Assembly: GCA_016235675.1 (NCBI GenBank)
Contig: JACRJN010000144.1
Location: forward strand, 1 to 52,024
Origin: Candidatus Schekmanbacteria bacterium
GTDB lineage: Bacteria > SZUA-182
Direction of reading: 5' to 3'
Length of the DNA stretch: 52,024 nucleotides
Part shown: positions 9,647 to 19,400 of the stretch, in pieces
Layout: each line of letters opens with the position of its first letter
How positions within the stretch are numbered: the first letter of the stretch is position 1
Program-made: the position numbers and the translations under genes
The notes under the pieces: model-generated
The model's input: the letters and a program-made list of their open reading frames with translations, nothing else
The model's database searches: none
What the model was told of the DNA's origin: nothing

Positions 9647-11950
9647 ATGAACGCCGGCAATCGTTTTCGTTCTTTAGTTTTGGGTTTAGTTATCGGAGCT
9701 ATAGTACTATCAATTAATACGGCATCGGCAATAGTAAGCCAAGATAAAAGCGCCGCAAGTCTTTTAACGCAACAATTGGATGAATTATCCCGCGCTTTAA
9801 AAGATGGAAAAACTCTTGAGCAACACAAAATCAGCCTGAACAATATTCAAAAGCAATTTAAACTGGAGTTCGTTCAAAGCGAAAAATGGCTGAGGGAACA
9901 GTATAATTCTGAAGAGCTTAACATTTTGCTGAGCAGGCAAAAAGAAGCCGAACAAATAATCGACCAGCATTTTGCCCAATTAAATCAATCCCTGGCAGCG
10001 CTAAATGTTCAAGATTTGCAAAACCGGATACAACACCTTATAAATATTAAACATCAGTCACTAGACCCGAAAAATTTGCCGGTATCCGTTCTCAATTTAA
10101 CCCATCCTATATTGAATAAAAGCTGGCCGCAACTTCCCATTCAACCTCAGGCGGAAGACTTAGCGGCGGCTTTTGAAGCCCCGTTAAACCAGTCGCTAAA
10201 AGATTTGGCCGGGCAATTAAATAATGACCCGCAGCAAATCTTTCACTGGGTATATAACAACATTCAATATCGCCCCGGTTACGGTTCGTGGCAGGGCGCG
10301 CAAGTTACTTTAGACAGCAAAAGCGGCAACGCTTATGATCAATCGGCATTGCTGATCGCTTTATTACGTTCAGCGGAAATCCCCGCCCGTTATGTCTACG
10401 GAGAGCTTGAATTATCCGACAAGCAATTAACCGATTGGCTGGGGGTTACCGAAACAAAAGCCGCCTGTCAATTACTTGATCAGGCGGGAATGATTAAATC
10501 CGGCCACCTAATAGCACATGTTTGGATAAAGGCTTATAATCCTCAGGAAAAGCGCTGGCTGGATTTAGACCCTTCCCTGAAACAATACGAACAGGTAAGC
10601 GCTCCGGCTAGGGAGCAAGATAAGACCTGGATTCAGGGTTTATTGAAATTCGCCTTGCCGTCAGCGAGTTCCCCGATCTCTGTTTTGCCTGAGCAAGAGA
10701 CTGTTAATAAAGTTCGAATCATTCCTCTGGCAGATAAGAATTTTACCTATCATTATCAGGGCGAAGCCAGACAACTACCTTCCGCTTTAATCGCTAAACT
10801 GGAATTGTCGCTGGCTGATGCCGATTATTCCCTTCCCTTACAGGAAGCGGCAGGCCAATCGATTGCCATTGCCTACCTTCCCGCACAAAATATAGATGGC
10901 AATCTGATTAAAAAATTTGAAGAAAAATCAGAAAATTTACCCGCTTATCTGATTAAATTGCAGCCCTTTTTACTATTGGGAAATAAATATATCCAAATGG
11001 GAAAACCGGTCACTATGGGAACCCCTCAAACCTTGAGCATCAAGTTAACGATAGGAGAAAATATCAATACCGCCCGCCACCTGATTTTTGCCGGGATGAG
11101 CGCCTCCTGGGCTGGTAATTGGGGACAAAATTTAGCTTACAGCAAGGTGATCGCAAGCGGGATCGAAGAAAAATTCAATGCTTATGTAACCGACAGTATT
11201 CGTCAAAAACTTTATCTTAATCCTCTCAATGACATAACTCTGGCTTATCAGCAACAAAATCAGCGGCTGGGAGAAATTCTTGCCGATTATTCCTCTTACT
11301 ACTTTGCGCCGGGGTTTAGCGAATCTTTGGCGGCGACCAGCGCCGATGTGGATTTTGCCTTCACCGTCCCCATGAGCTTTTCCTTAAAAGGGGTACAACT
11401 GGATGTGCAAAAAGACCAGATGTTGCTTTCCGCAAGATTTAAAGATTTAGCCTCCGGTAAATATTTTCTGACGCTTAAAGGGTCTTTAGCTTCGGCCTTG
11501 GAACATGTCGTTTTGGAAGTAAAAGGTAACCCGATTAAAAAGCAGGACATGGAGGCGGTATCGGCAATAAAAGTGTTGACCTTGGCGCTGGACAGAAATA
11601 TTCCCCTGGTAACCTTAGATCGAACTAATTTTGAACAAACCGCCCATGATATGGACATCAGCCCGGCACTTTATCAGGATTTGCAAGGGTTGGTTCTGGC
11701 CGGTAAAACTATCGTCCTTCCGCGTCAAATGTTACAACTTGACGATTGGCGGGGAATTGGCTATATTGTACAAGATGGGGATAGCGGAAGCAGCGCCTTT
11801 ATGCTGAGCAGCGGCATCGGCGGAGGGGCTTCTCTGGGAGCTACTGCCGTCAGTACTTTCAATGTCCCGTTTCCGCAGAGTTCGCTTGGGAAAATAATCA
11901 TGGTCGCCATGATTTTAGGGACTCTGATCATAATCGCTTTGTCAGCATAG
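9647..11950 (+). CDS. Transglutaminase-like domain protein with N- and C-terminal membrane segments
   Basis: IFHWVYNNIQYRPGYGSWQGAQVTLDSKSGNAYDQSALLIALLRSAEIPARYVYG; AHVWIKAYNPQEKRWLDLDPS. Confidence 0.8.
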   Translation: MNAGNRFRSLVLGLVIGAIVLSINTASAIVSQDKSAASLLTQQLDELSRALKDGKTLEQHKISLNNIQKQFKLEFVQSEKWLREQYNSEELNILLSRQKEAEQIIDQHFAQLNQSLAALNVQDLQNRIQHLINIKHQSLDPKNLPVSVLNLTHPILNKSWPQLPIQPQAEDLAAAFEAPLNQSLKDLAGQLNNDPQQIFHWVYNNIQYRPGYGSWQGAQVTLDSKSGNAYDQSALLIALLRSAEIPARYVYGELELSDKQLTDWLGVTETKAACQLLDQAGMIKSGHLIAHVWIKAYNPQEKRWLDLDPSLKQYEQVSAPAREQDKTWIQGLLKFALPSASSPISVLPEQETVNKVRIIPLADKNFTYHYQGEARQLPSALIAKLELSLADADYSLPLQEAAGQSIAIAYLPAQNIDGNLIKKFEEKSENLPAYLIKLQPFLLLGNKYIQMGKPVTMGTPQTLSIKLTIGENINTARHLIFAGMSASWAGNWGQNLAYSKVIASGIEEKFNAYVTDSIRQKLYLNPLNDITLAYQQQNQRLGEILADYSSYYFAPGFSESLAATSADVDFAFTVPMSFSLKGVQLDVQKDQMLLSARFKDLASGKYFLTLKGSLASALEHVVLEVKGNPIKKQDMEAVSAIKVLTLALDRNIPLVTLDRTNFEQTAHDMDISPALYQDLQGLVLAGKTIVLPRQMLQLDDWRGIGYIVQDGDSGSSAFMLSSGIGGGASLGATAVSTFNVPFPQSSLGKIIMVAMILGTLIIIALSA

Positions 11951-12007
11951 TTGTCCTACCTCCGGTAGCACAGGCATCTTGCCTGTGACATGTGCTTCCG
12001 GTAGTTA

Positions 12008-12109
12008 GTAGGGTGGGCTGTGCCCACCATTTTAAACTATTCCTGGTTGATTTTTGACCGGCATAAATAATGTCAGGCCATCAAATTCGGTGGGCACAGC
12101 CCACCCTAC
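12008..12109. repeat. GTAGGGTGGGCTGTGCCCACC inverted-repeat element with shared internal sequence
   Basis: Terminal arms gtagggtgggctgtgcccacc / ggtgggcacagcccaccctac; interior matches reverse complement of 16220-16301. Confidence 0.85.
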
Positions 12110-12122
12110 AAAACTGAGAAAT

Positions 12123-12222
12123 GTCATTGCGAGCAAAAGCTACGCAATCTCAGACGCACGCATGGAGATTGCTTCGCTTCGCTCGCAATGACGCTACGGG
12201 CATTCTATTGAGAACGCTACCA
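12123..12222. repeat. GTCATTGCGAG-family palindromic repeat, right arm CGCTACGGG...TTGAGAACGCTACCAA as at 1830-1950
   Basis: Direct comparison with the 1830-1950 copy. Confidence 0.85.
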
Positions 12223-12242
12223 ATTTTTAGAAGGGGAATAAA

Positions 12243-12671
12243 ATGGCTTCCGGGATGATTGCAGGTTTAGTACGGGCTAATATGCCTCATTTATTGGGTT
12301 TAGCGATATATTGTTTAATCGCGATGGTTTTTTCGGTTATTTTTTACAAACTATTGATTAAAATTATTCCCCTTAATATCAGCTTTGATTCGTCTCCAAT
12401 GGAACATTTGGCGGCGACCCTGCTGGCAATCGGCGTCGCGATAAGCATCTCTTTAATTATTGCCTTGAACGCTACAGTACCGCCGCAACCCCCGCCTTTC
12501 CCGCGCAGCATATCGATTACCAAGGGGAATTCCGCATCGAAAACTGACTCAGGTTGTGATGGCGGGTGTTCGGCAAAAACCGGGCCGCAGCGTAAACCAC
12601 GGGCAAAAAAAGCGCAGGATGCCGGGGATAATGTGCCAAATACTGAGGCTGACGATAAAAAGATAAACTAA
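12243..12671 (+). CDS. Small membrane protein, two predicted TM segments, basic tail
   Basis: Intact ORF with upstream AAGGGGAATAAA; hydrophobic helices LGLAIYCLIAMVFSVIFY and TLLAIGVAISISLIIAL. Confidence 0.6.
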   Translation: MASGMIAGLVRANMPHLLGLAIYCLIAMVFSVIFYKLLIKIIPLNISFDSSPMEHLAATLLAIGVAISISLIIALNATVPPQPPPFPRSISITKGNSASKTDSGCDGGCSAKTGPQRKPRAKKAQDAGDNVPNTEADDKKIN

Positions 12672-12840
12672 GTTATCGCTGGTTATGTAGCGCAGACCTT
12701 TAGGTCTGCTACGGCATATGACCTAATGCCGCATCTGAGGGCAGGGTTAATGCCCTACGCTGCAACGGCATTGGGCCTTAGGCCGGGTGTTACGCTGTTT
12801 TCAAAAATAAATTTTAGCGCTATTTGAAAGAGAGGTTAAT

Positions 12841-13845
12841 ATGCCTGAATTGCGTAAGGACCCAATTATTGGCCGTTGGGTTATTATCGCAACCGATAGG
12901 AGTAAACGTCCGATGGATTTACAAGTGCCGGCTCCGGAAATCCGGGGCGGTTTCTGTCCTTTCTGTCCCGGCAATGAAGATAAAACCCCTCCGGAAATTA
13001 TGGCATACCGCAGAAATGGCGGCAAACCGGATAGCAGCGGCTGGCATTTACGGGTAGTCCCCAATAAATTCCCGGCTTTACAAATAGAAGGCGATTTGGA
13101 TCGGCGCGGAGAGGGAATGTTCGACAGAATGAACGGCTTGGGCGCGCATGAGGTCGTAATCGAATCCCCCGATCATACTAAATCGACAGCCGGATTGTCG
13201 GAAAAGGAATTGGAAGAGGTCTTGTGGGCCTATCGCGACCGGATGTTGGACTTAAAAAAGGACAAACGCTTCCGCTATATTTTAGTCTTTAAAAATCACG
13301 GCTCTGCTGCTGGCGCCTCTTTGGAGCACTCCCATTCCCAAATTATCGCTCTGCCCATCGTCCCTAAAAGAGTATCGGAGGAAATCGAGGGATCGAAGCG
13401 TTATTTTGCCTATAAGGAGCGTTGCGTTTATTGCGACATCGTACGCCAGGAATTGGAAAGCGGTGTCAGAGTCATCCAGGAAAACCGGCGTTTTATTGCG
13501 GTTTCGCCTTTTACCCCGCGCTTTCCCTTCGAAACCTGGCTTATGCCTAAAACGCATCAATCTAATTTTGAAGATATTCTCAAAGAAGAGATCGAACAAT
13601 TAGCCCAGATACTAAAAGATCTTCTATTGCGCATGGAAACGGTGTTAAACTGCCCGCCCTTTAATTTTTTGCTGCATACGGCACCGATAAATGACAAAGA
13701 CTCGGAATATTATCACTGGCATTTTGAAATCATCCCTAAATTGACTAAAGTGGCGGGATTTGAGTGGGGTACCGGTTTTTATATCAACCCCACCCCACCG
13801 GAAGAAGCCACAAAATTTTTACGTGAAGCGCAGATAATGCCGTAG
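12841..13845 (+). CDS. galT: Galactose-1-phosphate uridylyltransferase
   Basis: MPELRKDPIIGRWVIIATDRSKRP, FCPFCPGNE, ASLEHSHSQIIALP, YHWHFEIIPKL. Confidence 0.93.
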   Translation: MPELRKDPIIGRWVIIATDRSKRPMDLQVPAPEIRGGFCPFCPGNEDKTPPEIMAYRRNGGKPDSSGWHLRVVPNKFPALQIEGDLDRRGEGMFDRMNGLGAHEVVIESPDHTKSTAGLSEKELEEVLWAYRDRMLDLKKDKRFRYILVFKNHGSAAGASLEHSHSQIIALPIVPKRVSEEIEGSKRYFAYKERCVYCDIVRQELESGVRVIQENRRFIAVSPFTPRFPFETWLMPKTHQSNFEDILKEEIEQLAQILKDLLLRMETVLNCPPFNFLLHTAPINDKDSEYYHWHFEIIPKLTKVAGFEWGTGFYINPTPPEEATKFLREAQIMP

Positions 13846-13885
13846 GCTGGTTTAACCTTGAAATTATTTGGTATAAGGAGGAATT

Positions 13886-15367
13886 ATGTCCGACGACAAG
13901 CTGAAGATTTTGTTTGTATGTTCCGAAGTTGCCCCCTTTGCCAAAACCGGCGGAATGGCTGATGTAGCCGGCGCCCTGCCTTTGGCCATCCGGCGCAAAG
14001 GGCATGATGTATCTGTTTTCCTCCCCTATTATCAAATAGTTACCAAGGGGGGGTACGCCCCCAAAATGATTTTGCCCAAAGTCTCTATTCCGGTTGCCGG
14101 TAATATCGAAAGCTCCTCGGTACACTTGTTGGAAAGTGACGGGGTAAAATTTTATTTTCTGGAGCAAAACAGATATTATAACCGTGAATTTCTTTATGGC
14201 CCCCCTGCCGGAGATTATCCGGACAATGCGGAGCGTTTTATCTATTTCAATCGGGCTGTTTTGGAAGCGGTAAAGCAACTTGCATTTCGTCCGGATATAA
14301 TTCATTGTAATGATTGGCAAACCGCACTGATTCCCGTTTACCTGAAAAGCCTTTACAAAAACGACCCATTTTTCCATTGTGCCGCCAGTTTATTGACCAT
14401 TCACAATGTGGCTTATCAAGGTGATTTTTGGCATTGGGATCTTCATTTAACCGGCTTGGGCTGGGAATATTTTGTACCGAAATGGATTGAATTTTACGGC
14501 AGAATCAATTTGCTGAAAAGCGGAATCCTGCACGCCGATTTAGTCAATACCGTAAGCGAGCGATATGCCCAGGAAATTCAAACCAGTGACTACAGCCATG
14601 GTTTGGAGCGAGTATTGCAGGCACGCAAGGATTCATTAAGCGGGATAGTCAACGGGATAGATTATAATTTATTCAATCCTGCCCATGATAAATTCATCCC
14701 CCAGAAATATGACACCGATTCGGTAGAAAAAAAGATCACTAATAAAACCGCCTTGCAAAATCAGTTTAAACTAGCAAATATCCCGGATAAACCTGTTATC
14801 GGCATGGTGTCCCGTCTGGCGCAGCAAAAGGGAATAGACCTGGTGGTTTCAGCGGCGGAAGATTTATTGAAATTGGGAGTGCAATTAGTAATCTTAGGTA
14901 CCGGAGATGAGAATTATCATAACAAGTTGTTCAAATTAGCTAAAGCACATCCCCATCAAATTGGATTAAATTTGAGTCATGATGAAAAAATGGCGTCATT
15001 GATTTATGCCGGGAGCGATTTTTTCCTCATGCCTTCACGATATGAACCGTGTGGGTTGGGGCAAATGATTGCCATGCGTTACGGAACAATTCCCATCGTC
15101 AGATATACCGGAGGGTTAGCCGATACCGTAACGGAATTCGATCCGACTGCGAAAAGGGGTACCGGTTTCGGTTTTGAGGACTATAAAGCCGCGGAGTTGG
15201 TTAAAACCGTAAAACGGGCCTTAGCCGTTTATGGCCAACTGCAATTATGGCACGCTCTGTTGCGGAATGCCATGAACGCTGATTTTTCCTGGAATAACTC
15301 AGCCGCCAAATATGAGAAACTCTATCAACAGGCGCATCATATCAGTAAAGGCTGGCACAGCAAATAA
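13886..15367 (+). CDS. glgA: Glycogen synthase GlgA
   Basis: LFVCSEVAPFAKTGGMADVAGALP; HCNDWQTALIPVYLK; SRLAQQKGIDL; PSRYEPCGLGQMIAMRYGTIPIVRYTGGLADTV. Confidence 0.95.
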   Translation: MSDDKLKILFVCSEVAPFAKTGGMADVAGALPLAIRRKGHDVSVFLPYYQIVTKGGYAPKMILPKVSIPVAGNIESSSVHLLESDGVKFYFLEQNRYYNREFLYGPPAGDYPDNAERFIYFNRAVLEAVKQLAFRPDIIHCNDWQTALIPVYLKSLYKNDPFFHCAASLLTIHNVAYQGDFWHWDLHLTGLGWEYFVPKWIEFYGRINLLKSGILHADLVNTVSERYAQEIQTSDYSHGLERVLQARKDSLSGIVNGIDYNLFNPAHDKFIPQKYDTDSVEKKITNKTALQNQFKLANIPDKPVIGMVSRLAQQKGIDLVVSAAEDLLKLGVQLVILGTGDENYHNKLFKLAKAHPHQIGLNLSHDEKMASLIYAGSDFFLMPSRYEPCGLGQMIAMRYGTIPIVRYTGGLADTVTEFDPTAKRGTGFGFEDYKAAELVKTVKRALAVYGQLQLWHALLRNAMNADFSWNNSAAKYEKLYQQAHHISKGWHSK

Positions 15368-15393
15368 TAAAAGGAGTTTGGAGAGCAGTTTAA

Positions 15394-16200
15394 ATGGCAA
15401 AATTGGAAGGGCAAAAAGAATTAATAAGATACTATTGGAATAATCGTCCCTGCGGTACAAAAACATCGGATTCCCCCATAGGCAGCAAGCAGTTTTTTGA
15501 AGAGGTTGAAAAACAGCGCTATGAGATAGAATACTACCTGCCGCAAGCTGTCGATTTTACGAAATACAAAGGGAAAAACCTTCTGGAAATAGGCTGTGGG
15601 CTAGGAACGGACAGTCTCCGCTTCGCCCGAAACGGAAGCAACGTAACCGCGGTGGATTTAACCTTTAACGGCGTATCCTTAGCCAAAAAGCGCTTCGGAC
15701 TATATCAGCAAGCGGGGCGTTTCTCGGAAATGGATATGCAGAAATTAGCCTTCAAGGACAACACCTTCGATGTCGTCTATTCCTGCGGAGTGATCCATCA
15801 TACGCCGAATATCGGGAAAACCATCGACGAAATATACCGCGTGCTCAAACCCGGCGGCGAAATCGTGATTATGATTTATCATAAAAATTCCTATTACTAT
15901 TACGGCAGCATCATGTTTTTCAAGAAAATCGGATTCCGGCTTTTAGGCTGGGATATTGACGTGACCCCGGAAGAATGGCTGGCCTTCGGCACGGACGGCT
16001 TTGGAACGCCTTACTCTGAAGTGTTTACGCGTGATCAGGCAAAAGCTTTATTCAAAAAATTTAAAACTATAAAAACAAAAACCTTCGGCTTAAGCAGCAA
16101 AGACATTCCCCTGATTAACCGTTTTTTCCCACAATGGCTGGATTATCAATTGGCCAAATTATGGGGGTTTTGTCTGTTTGTTTATGCGGTTAAGGAATAA
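15394..16200 (+). CDS. Class I SAM-dependent methyltransferase
   Basis: LLEIGCGLGTDSLRFARNGSNVTAVDLTFNGV; IHHTPNIGKTIDEIYRVLKPGGEI. Confidence 0.88.
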   Translation: MAKLEGQKELIRYYWNNRPCGTKTSDSPIGSKQFFEEVEKQRYEIEYYLPQAVDFTKYKGKNLLEIGCGLGTDSLRFARNGSNVTAVDLTFNGVSLAKKRFGLYQQAGRFSEMDMQKLAFKDNTFDVVYSCGVIHHTPNIGKTIDEIYRVLKPGGEIVIMIYHKNSYYYYGSIMFFKKIGFRLLGWDIDVTPEEWLAFGTDGFGTPYSEVFTRDQAKALFKKFKTIKTKTFGLSSKDIPLINRFFPQWLDYQLAKLWGFCLFVYAVKE

Positions 16201-16219
16201 ACGGCCATAAAATTTCTTT

Positions 16220-16301
16220 GTAGGGTGGTGCCCATTGGCCTAACATTATTTATGCCGGTCAAATATAGCCAGGAATAGTTTAAAATGGTGGGCACAGCCC
16301 C
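16220..16301. repeat. Inverted-orientation copy of the 12008-12109 element
   Basis: Reverse complement contains ggctgtgcccaccattttaaactattcctgg...tttgaccggcataaataatgttaggcca. Confidence 0.8.
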
Positions 16302-16440
16302 AATGCTGTTGACTTAAGACATAGCGCAGGGCTTTAGCCCTGCCCAAACGCGGCATTTAACCCCTGTGGTCGTAGCAGACCTAAAGGTCTGCGCTACGTA
16401 AACGTCAAAACAAAATTCCTTAAGTCAACAACATTGGGGC
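16297..16440. repeat. Nested inverted repeat: GCCCCAATGYTGTTGACTTAAG outer arms around TAGCGCAGGGC.../...GTCTGCGCTA inner arms
   Basis: 16297-16318 and 16419-16440 are reverse complements with one mismatch. Confidence 0.85.
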
Positions 16441-16453
16441 AAAGCCCACCCTG

Positions 16454-19400
16454 CTATCTCAGGAAAAGCCTGCGGATGATCGGCTGGTAGCGGGGAGGGA
16501 TAATTTGGCGATCGCTGGGGTCTTGTGGCAGAATGTGCGCGGTTAAATTTACCTTTTCATAGGGAGTATGTGGGGTGGTGTCGGTAAAATTACCAAATTC
16601 CCCGGATTTCTCATCGATAGGGGTTTCGCCCCAAAGGTTCGTTTGCTTTTCGTCCCGGAAGGAAACGGTCTGGTTTGGATGCGGCGGTTCATTTTTAGCG
16701 CGGTCGTTTTTAGTGGATAATGGCCCTGACTCAGCGGGGGTCAGCTTCCAGCGTTCGGGCAGATTTTGCTCCTGGGTAACCTGTTTATTATCAAGACTGG
16801 ATGTGCTGATGGGATTTGTGCGCGGCAAGGGGGCATTAGCCCTTGATTTTGGCGCAGGGGAATCGGTCAGATTTTGACGCAAATTTTTCAAACGCTGCAC
16901 CACCTGGGCAAAAACCTCATCATCCGCTAAATTTTCCTGCCCGGCATAGGGGGTGGAAATTTGGTCTTTTTCTTTGGCCTGATCGCCGTTATTGGAGGAA
17001 GGCAAATTTTTGGCCGATTTGGCTTGCAGGGTTTCTTTTGAGTTTTTGGCTTTTTGTTCGTCGGTATCGGTGGCGTTATCCGCTTGCCTGTCATCCTGAG
17101 CCGATTGACGGCCTGGCTGAGGAACAGTTAGTTTCCCGGAAGATTTTTGGGAAATCTCCCCGGTTCGGCGGCGGCGGGAATCCAACTGTTCCTTGCTTTG
17201 CCAGGCTAGAGCAACGGCCTTCTCCTTCTCCAGATTTTGCGAAAATTCCTTTGACAGTTTATCGATATTTTCCAGCGTCTTGCGCTTTAAATCTTCCATG
17301 TCCCGCTGAATTTTTTCCCGCTCTTCGGCTTGCTGCTGCATGGTTAAAGTCTGGTAGTCCTGCACTTGTTGGTGTGATTTGGCCAGCCTTTTTTCCTCGT
17401 TTCTGATTTGCGCCAACTGCTGCGCCGATTGTTGCAGTTTTTGGCTCCAGTCCTGAGCGGGTTTAATCTCCTGGGCAAGCTGCGCCAATTGTTTGCTCAA
17501 TATTTGTAATTCCTGCTCCTGCGCTTGTTTCAGCAGGTTTTGATCGGATGGGTTTAATTTATCCGCCGGGGCGGTTAATTCCTGCGCCAGGTCGGTCAAC
17601 TGCTTTTTATTTTGTTCCAGTTTACGGTAACTGTTTTTTAAGTTTTTGGTTTGGTTTTGTAAAAATTGAGCCTCGTTTGTGTTGGACAAACCTCTGCCAT
17701 GACCTGCATTGGTTTGGTCACGCTGAGCTAATTCTTTCAATGGATTATTTTTGGATAATTGCCGTTCTGAATTTTTATCGTTTTCCTGCCTTAAATTATG
17801 TTCCATATGGTTTTGCTGGCTGAGAGCTTCCGCAGCGGATTTAAGATAACCTTTAAGTTCCGCTCTCAGGTTTTCATCCGCATTGTCCCGGTTTGATTGC
17901 GATAAACTGCGATTTTTGGGGACATCCTGGTTGTACTGGTCGCTTTCCGTGTTTTGCATTTGGCTTTTTGCTGCTAACTTTTGCATAATTTCACCCCCCC
18001 GGCGCTTTAAATCGGTATCGGCTGTGGAAGTCTCAGCGAATTGTTCTAAATTTTGCCACAAGTTCTGTAATTGTTGAACCGAATTTCCCCCTTCGCTCGC
18101 TTTTTTGTCCAACTGACGGATTAAATCCAGCGTTGGCTCTGATTTAGGCTGGCCGGTATCGGGATGCGCATTCTGTCGGCGGATATTTTTTTGAGCCTTT
18201 AAGTTGTTGTCGTTCGTTACATCTTGATTCTCATTCTGTTGACTGTATTCCCGATATTCCTGCGTTCGATTCATGGCATCCCGGAAATTCGGTTCATTAA
18301 TATTTCCCCGCAGATTCGACTGCTTTGGCATGGGATTGTCGGGATCATTCAGATTCATGTCTTTATAAAGGTTTTTGTCGGCCTTTAAATTACCTTCCTT
18401 CCTCAAATTATTCTGCTCGGCTTTATTTTGACTAGATTGCCGGTATTCTTGCATTTGATTCAGGGTTTGCTGCATAATTTTTTGTAAATCGGGGTCTAAT
18501 TTATTAATGCTCTCCTGCATATTGGCTTGAACTTGCGGATGGGAATGGTCTAATTTCAGGTCTTTGAGGAAATCGGTAAGTGTATTGCCGGGAGGGTTGT
18601 TTTCCCCCGGCTTTTGTGGCTGTTTACTGGCGCGGGAATCCAGATATTTTTGTTTTTGGAGGTCATTTTGCCAATCCGGATTGAGTGCTTGCTCTGCATT
18701 TTGCATTTTGTTTAAATCTTTCTGCCGATTTTGATCTGATGCCGCGTTTTCTGAATAAATGTCATTGCGAAGCAGTTTTCCCGCCGAAGCCAGTTCAGAG
18801 GCTGCAATCTTATCGGGATGGTTTAGGTACTTGGAAATTTCAATTATACCGTTTATGTCATTGCGAGCGACCGAAGGAAGCGAAGCAATCTCTGTCCGTG
18901 CGTCTGAGATTGCTTCGGCGATAAGACTGCCTCGCAATGACAATTCAGTATACGGTATTTTAATACGTTCCAAGTCCCTTAGCTGTTCCGGCCATAACCC
19001 CTGGTTTTCCCTGGCGGTTTGAGATTGTCGGTTTAGGCCCGCCCCTAAATTTTTTGGGTACCGGTTTAACCGCCGGTCAGAATTATTGCCGTTTCCGTTG
19101 ACATTATTGCCCGGCGCCGCCGGTTGGTAATTAAAACCCGGTTTATCGGCGGATAGCCTTTGGCCATCCGGCAACTGCCCGCCGCGGCTGTCCAATCCCC
19201 TTTTTGCCCCCAAACTGGCTTCGCCCGTACCTCGACCTTTAGCCGTACTGACTAGCGTCGCCGGGTTGGCCGGGCTGACTCCGTTGATCAGGGCTTGGGA
19301 GATAATTCCCGCTCTTTGCTCATCCGTTTCCGGGGGTGTGATTTCGCTTCTTTCCGTATCGATATTGATCACCTTTTTGTGATGCGGTTTGGCGCTATGC

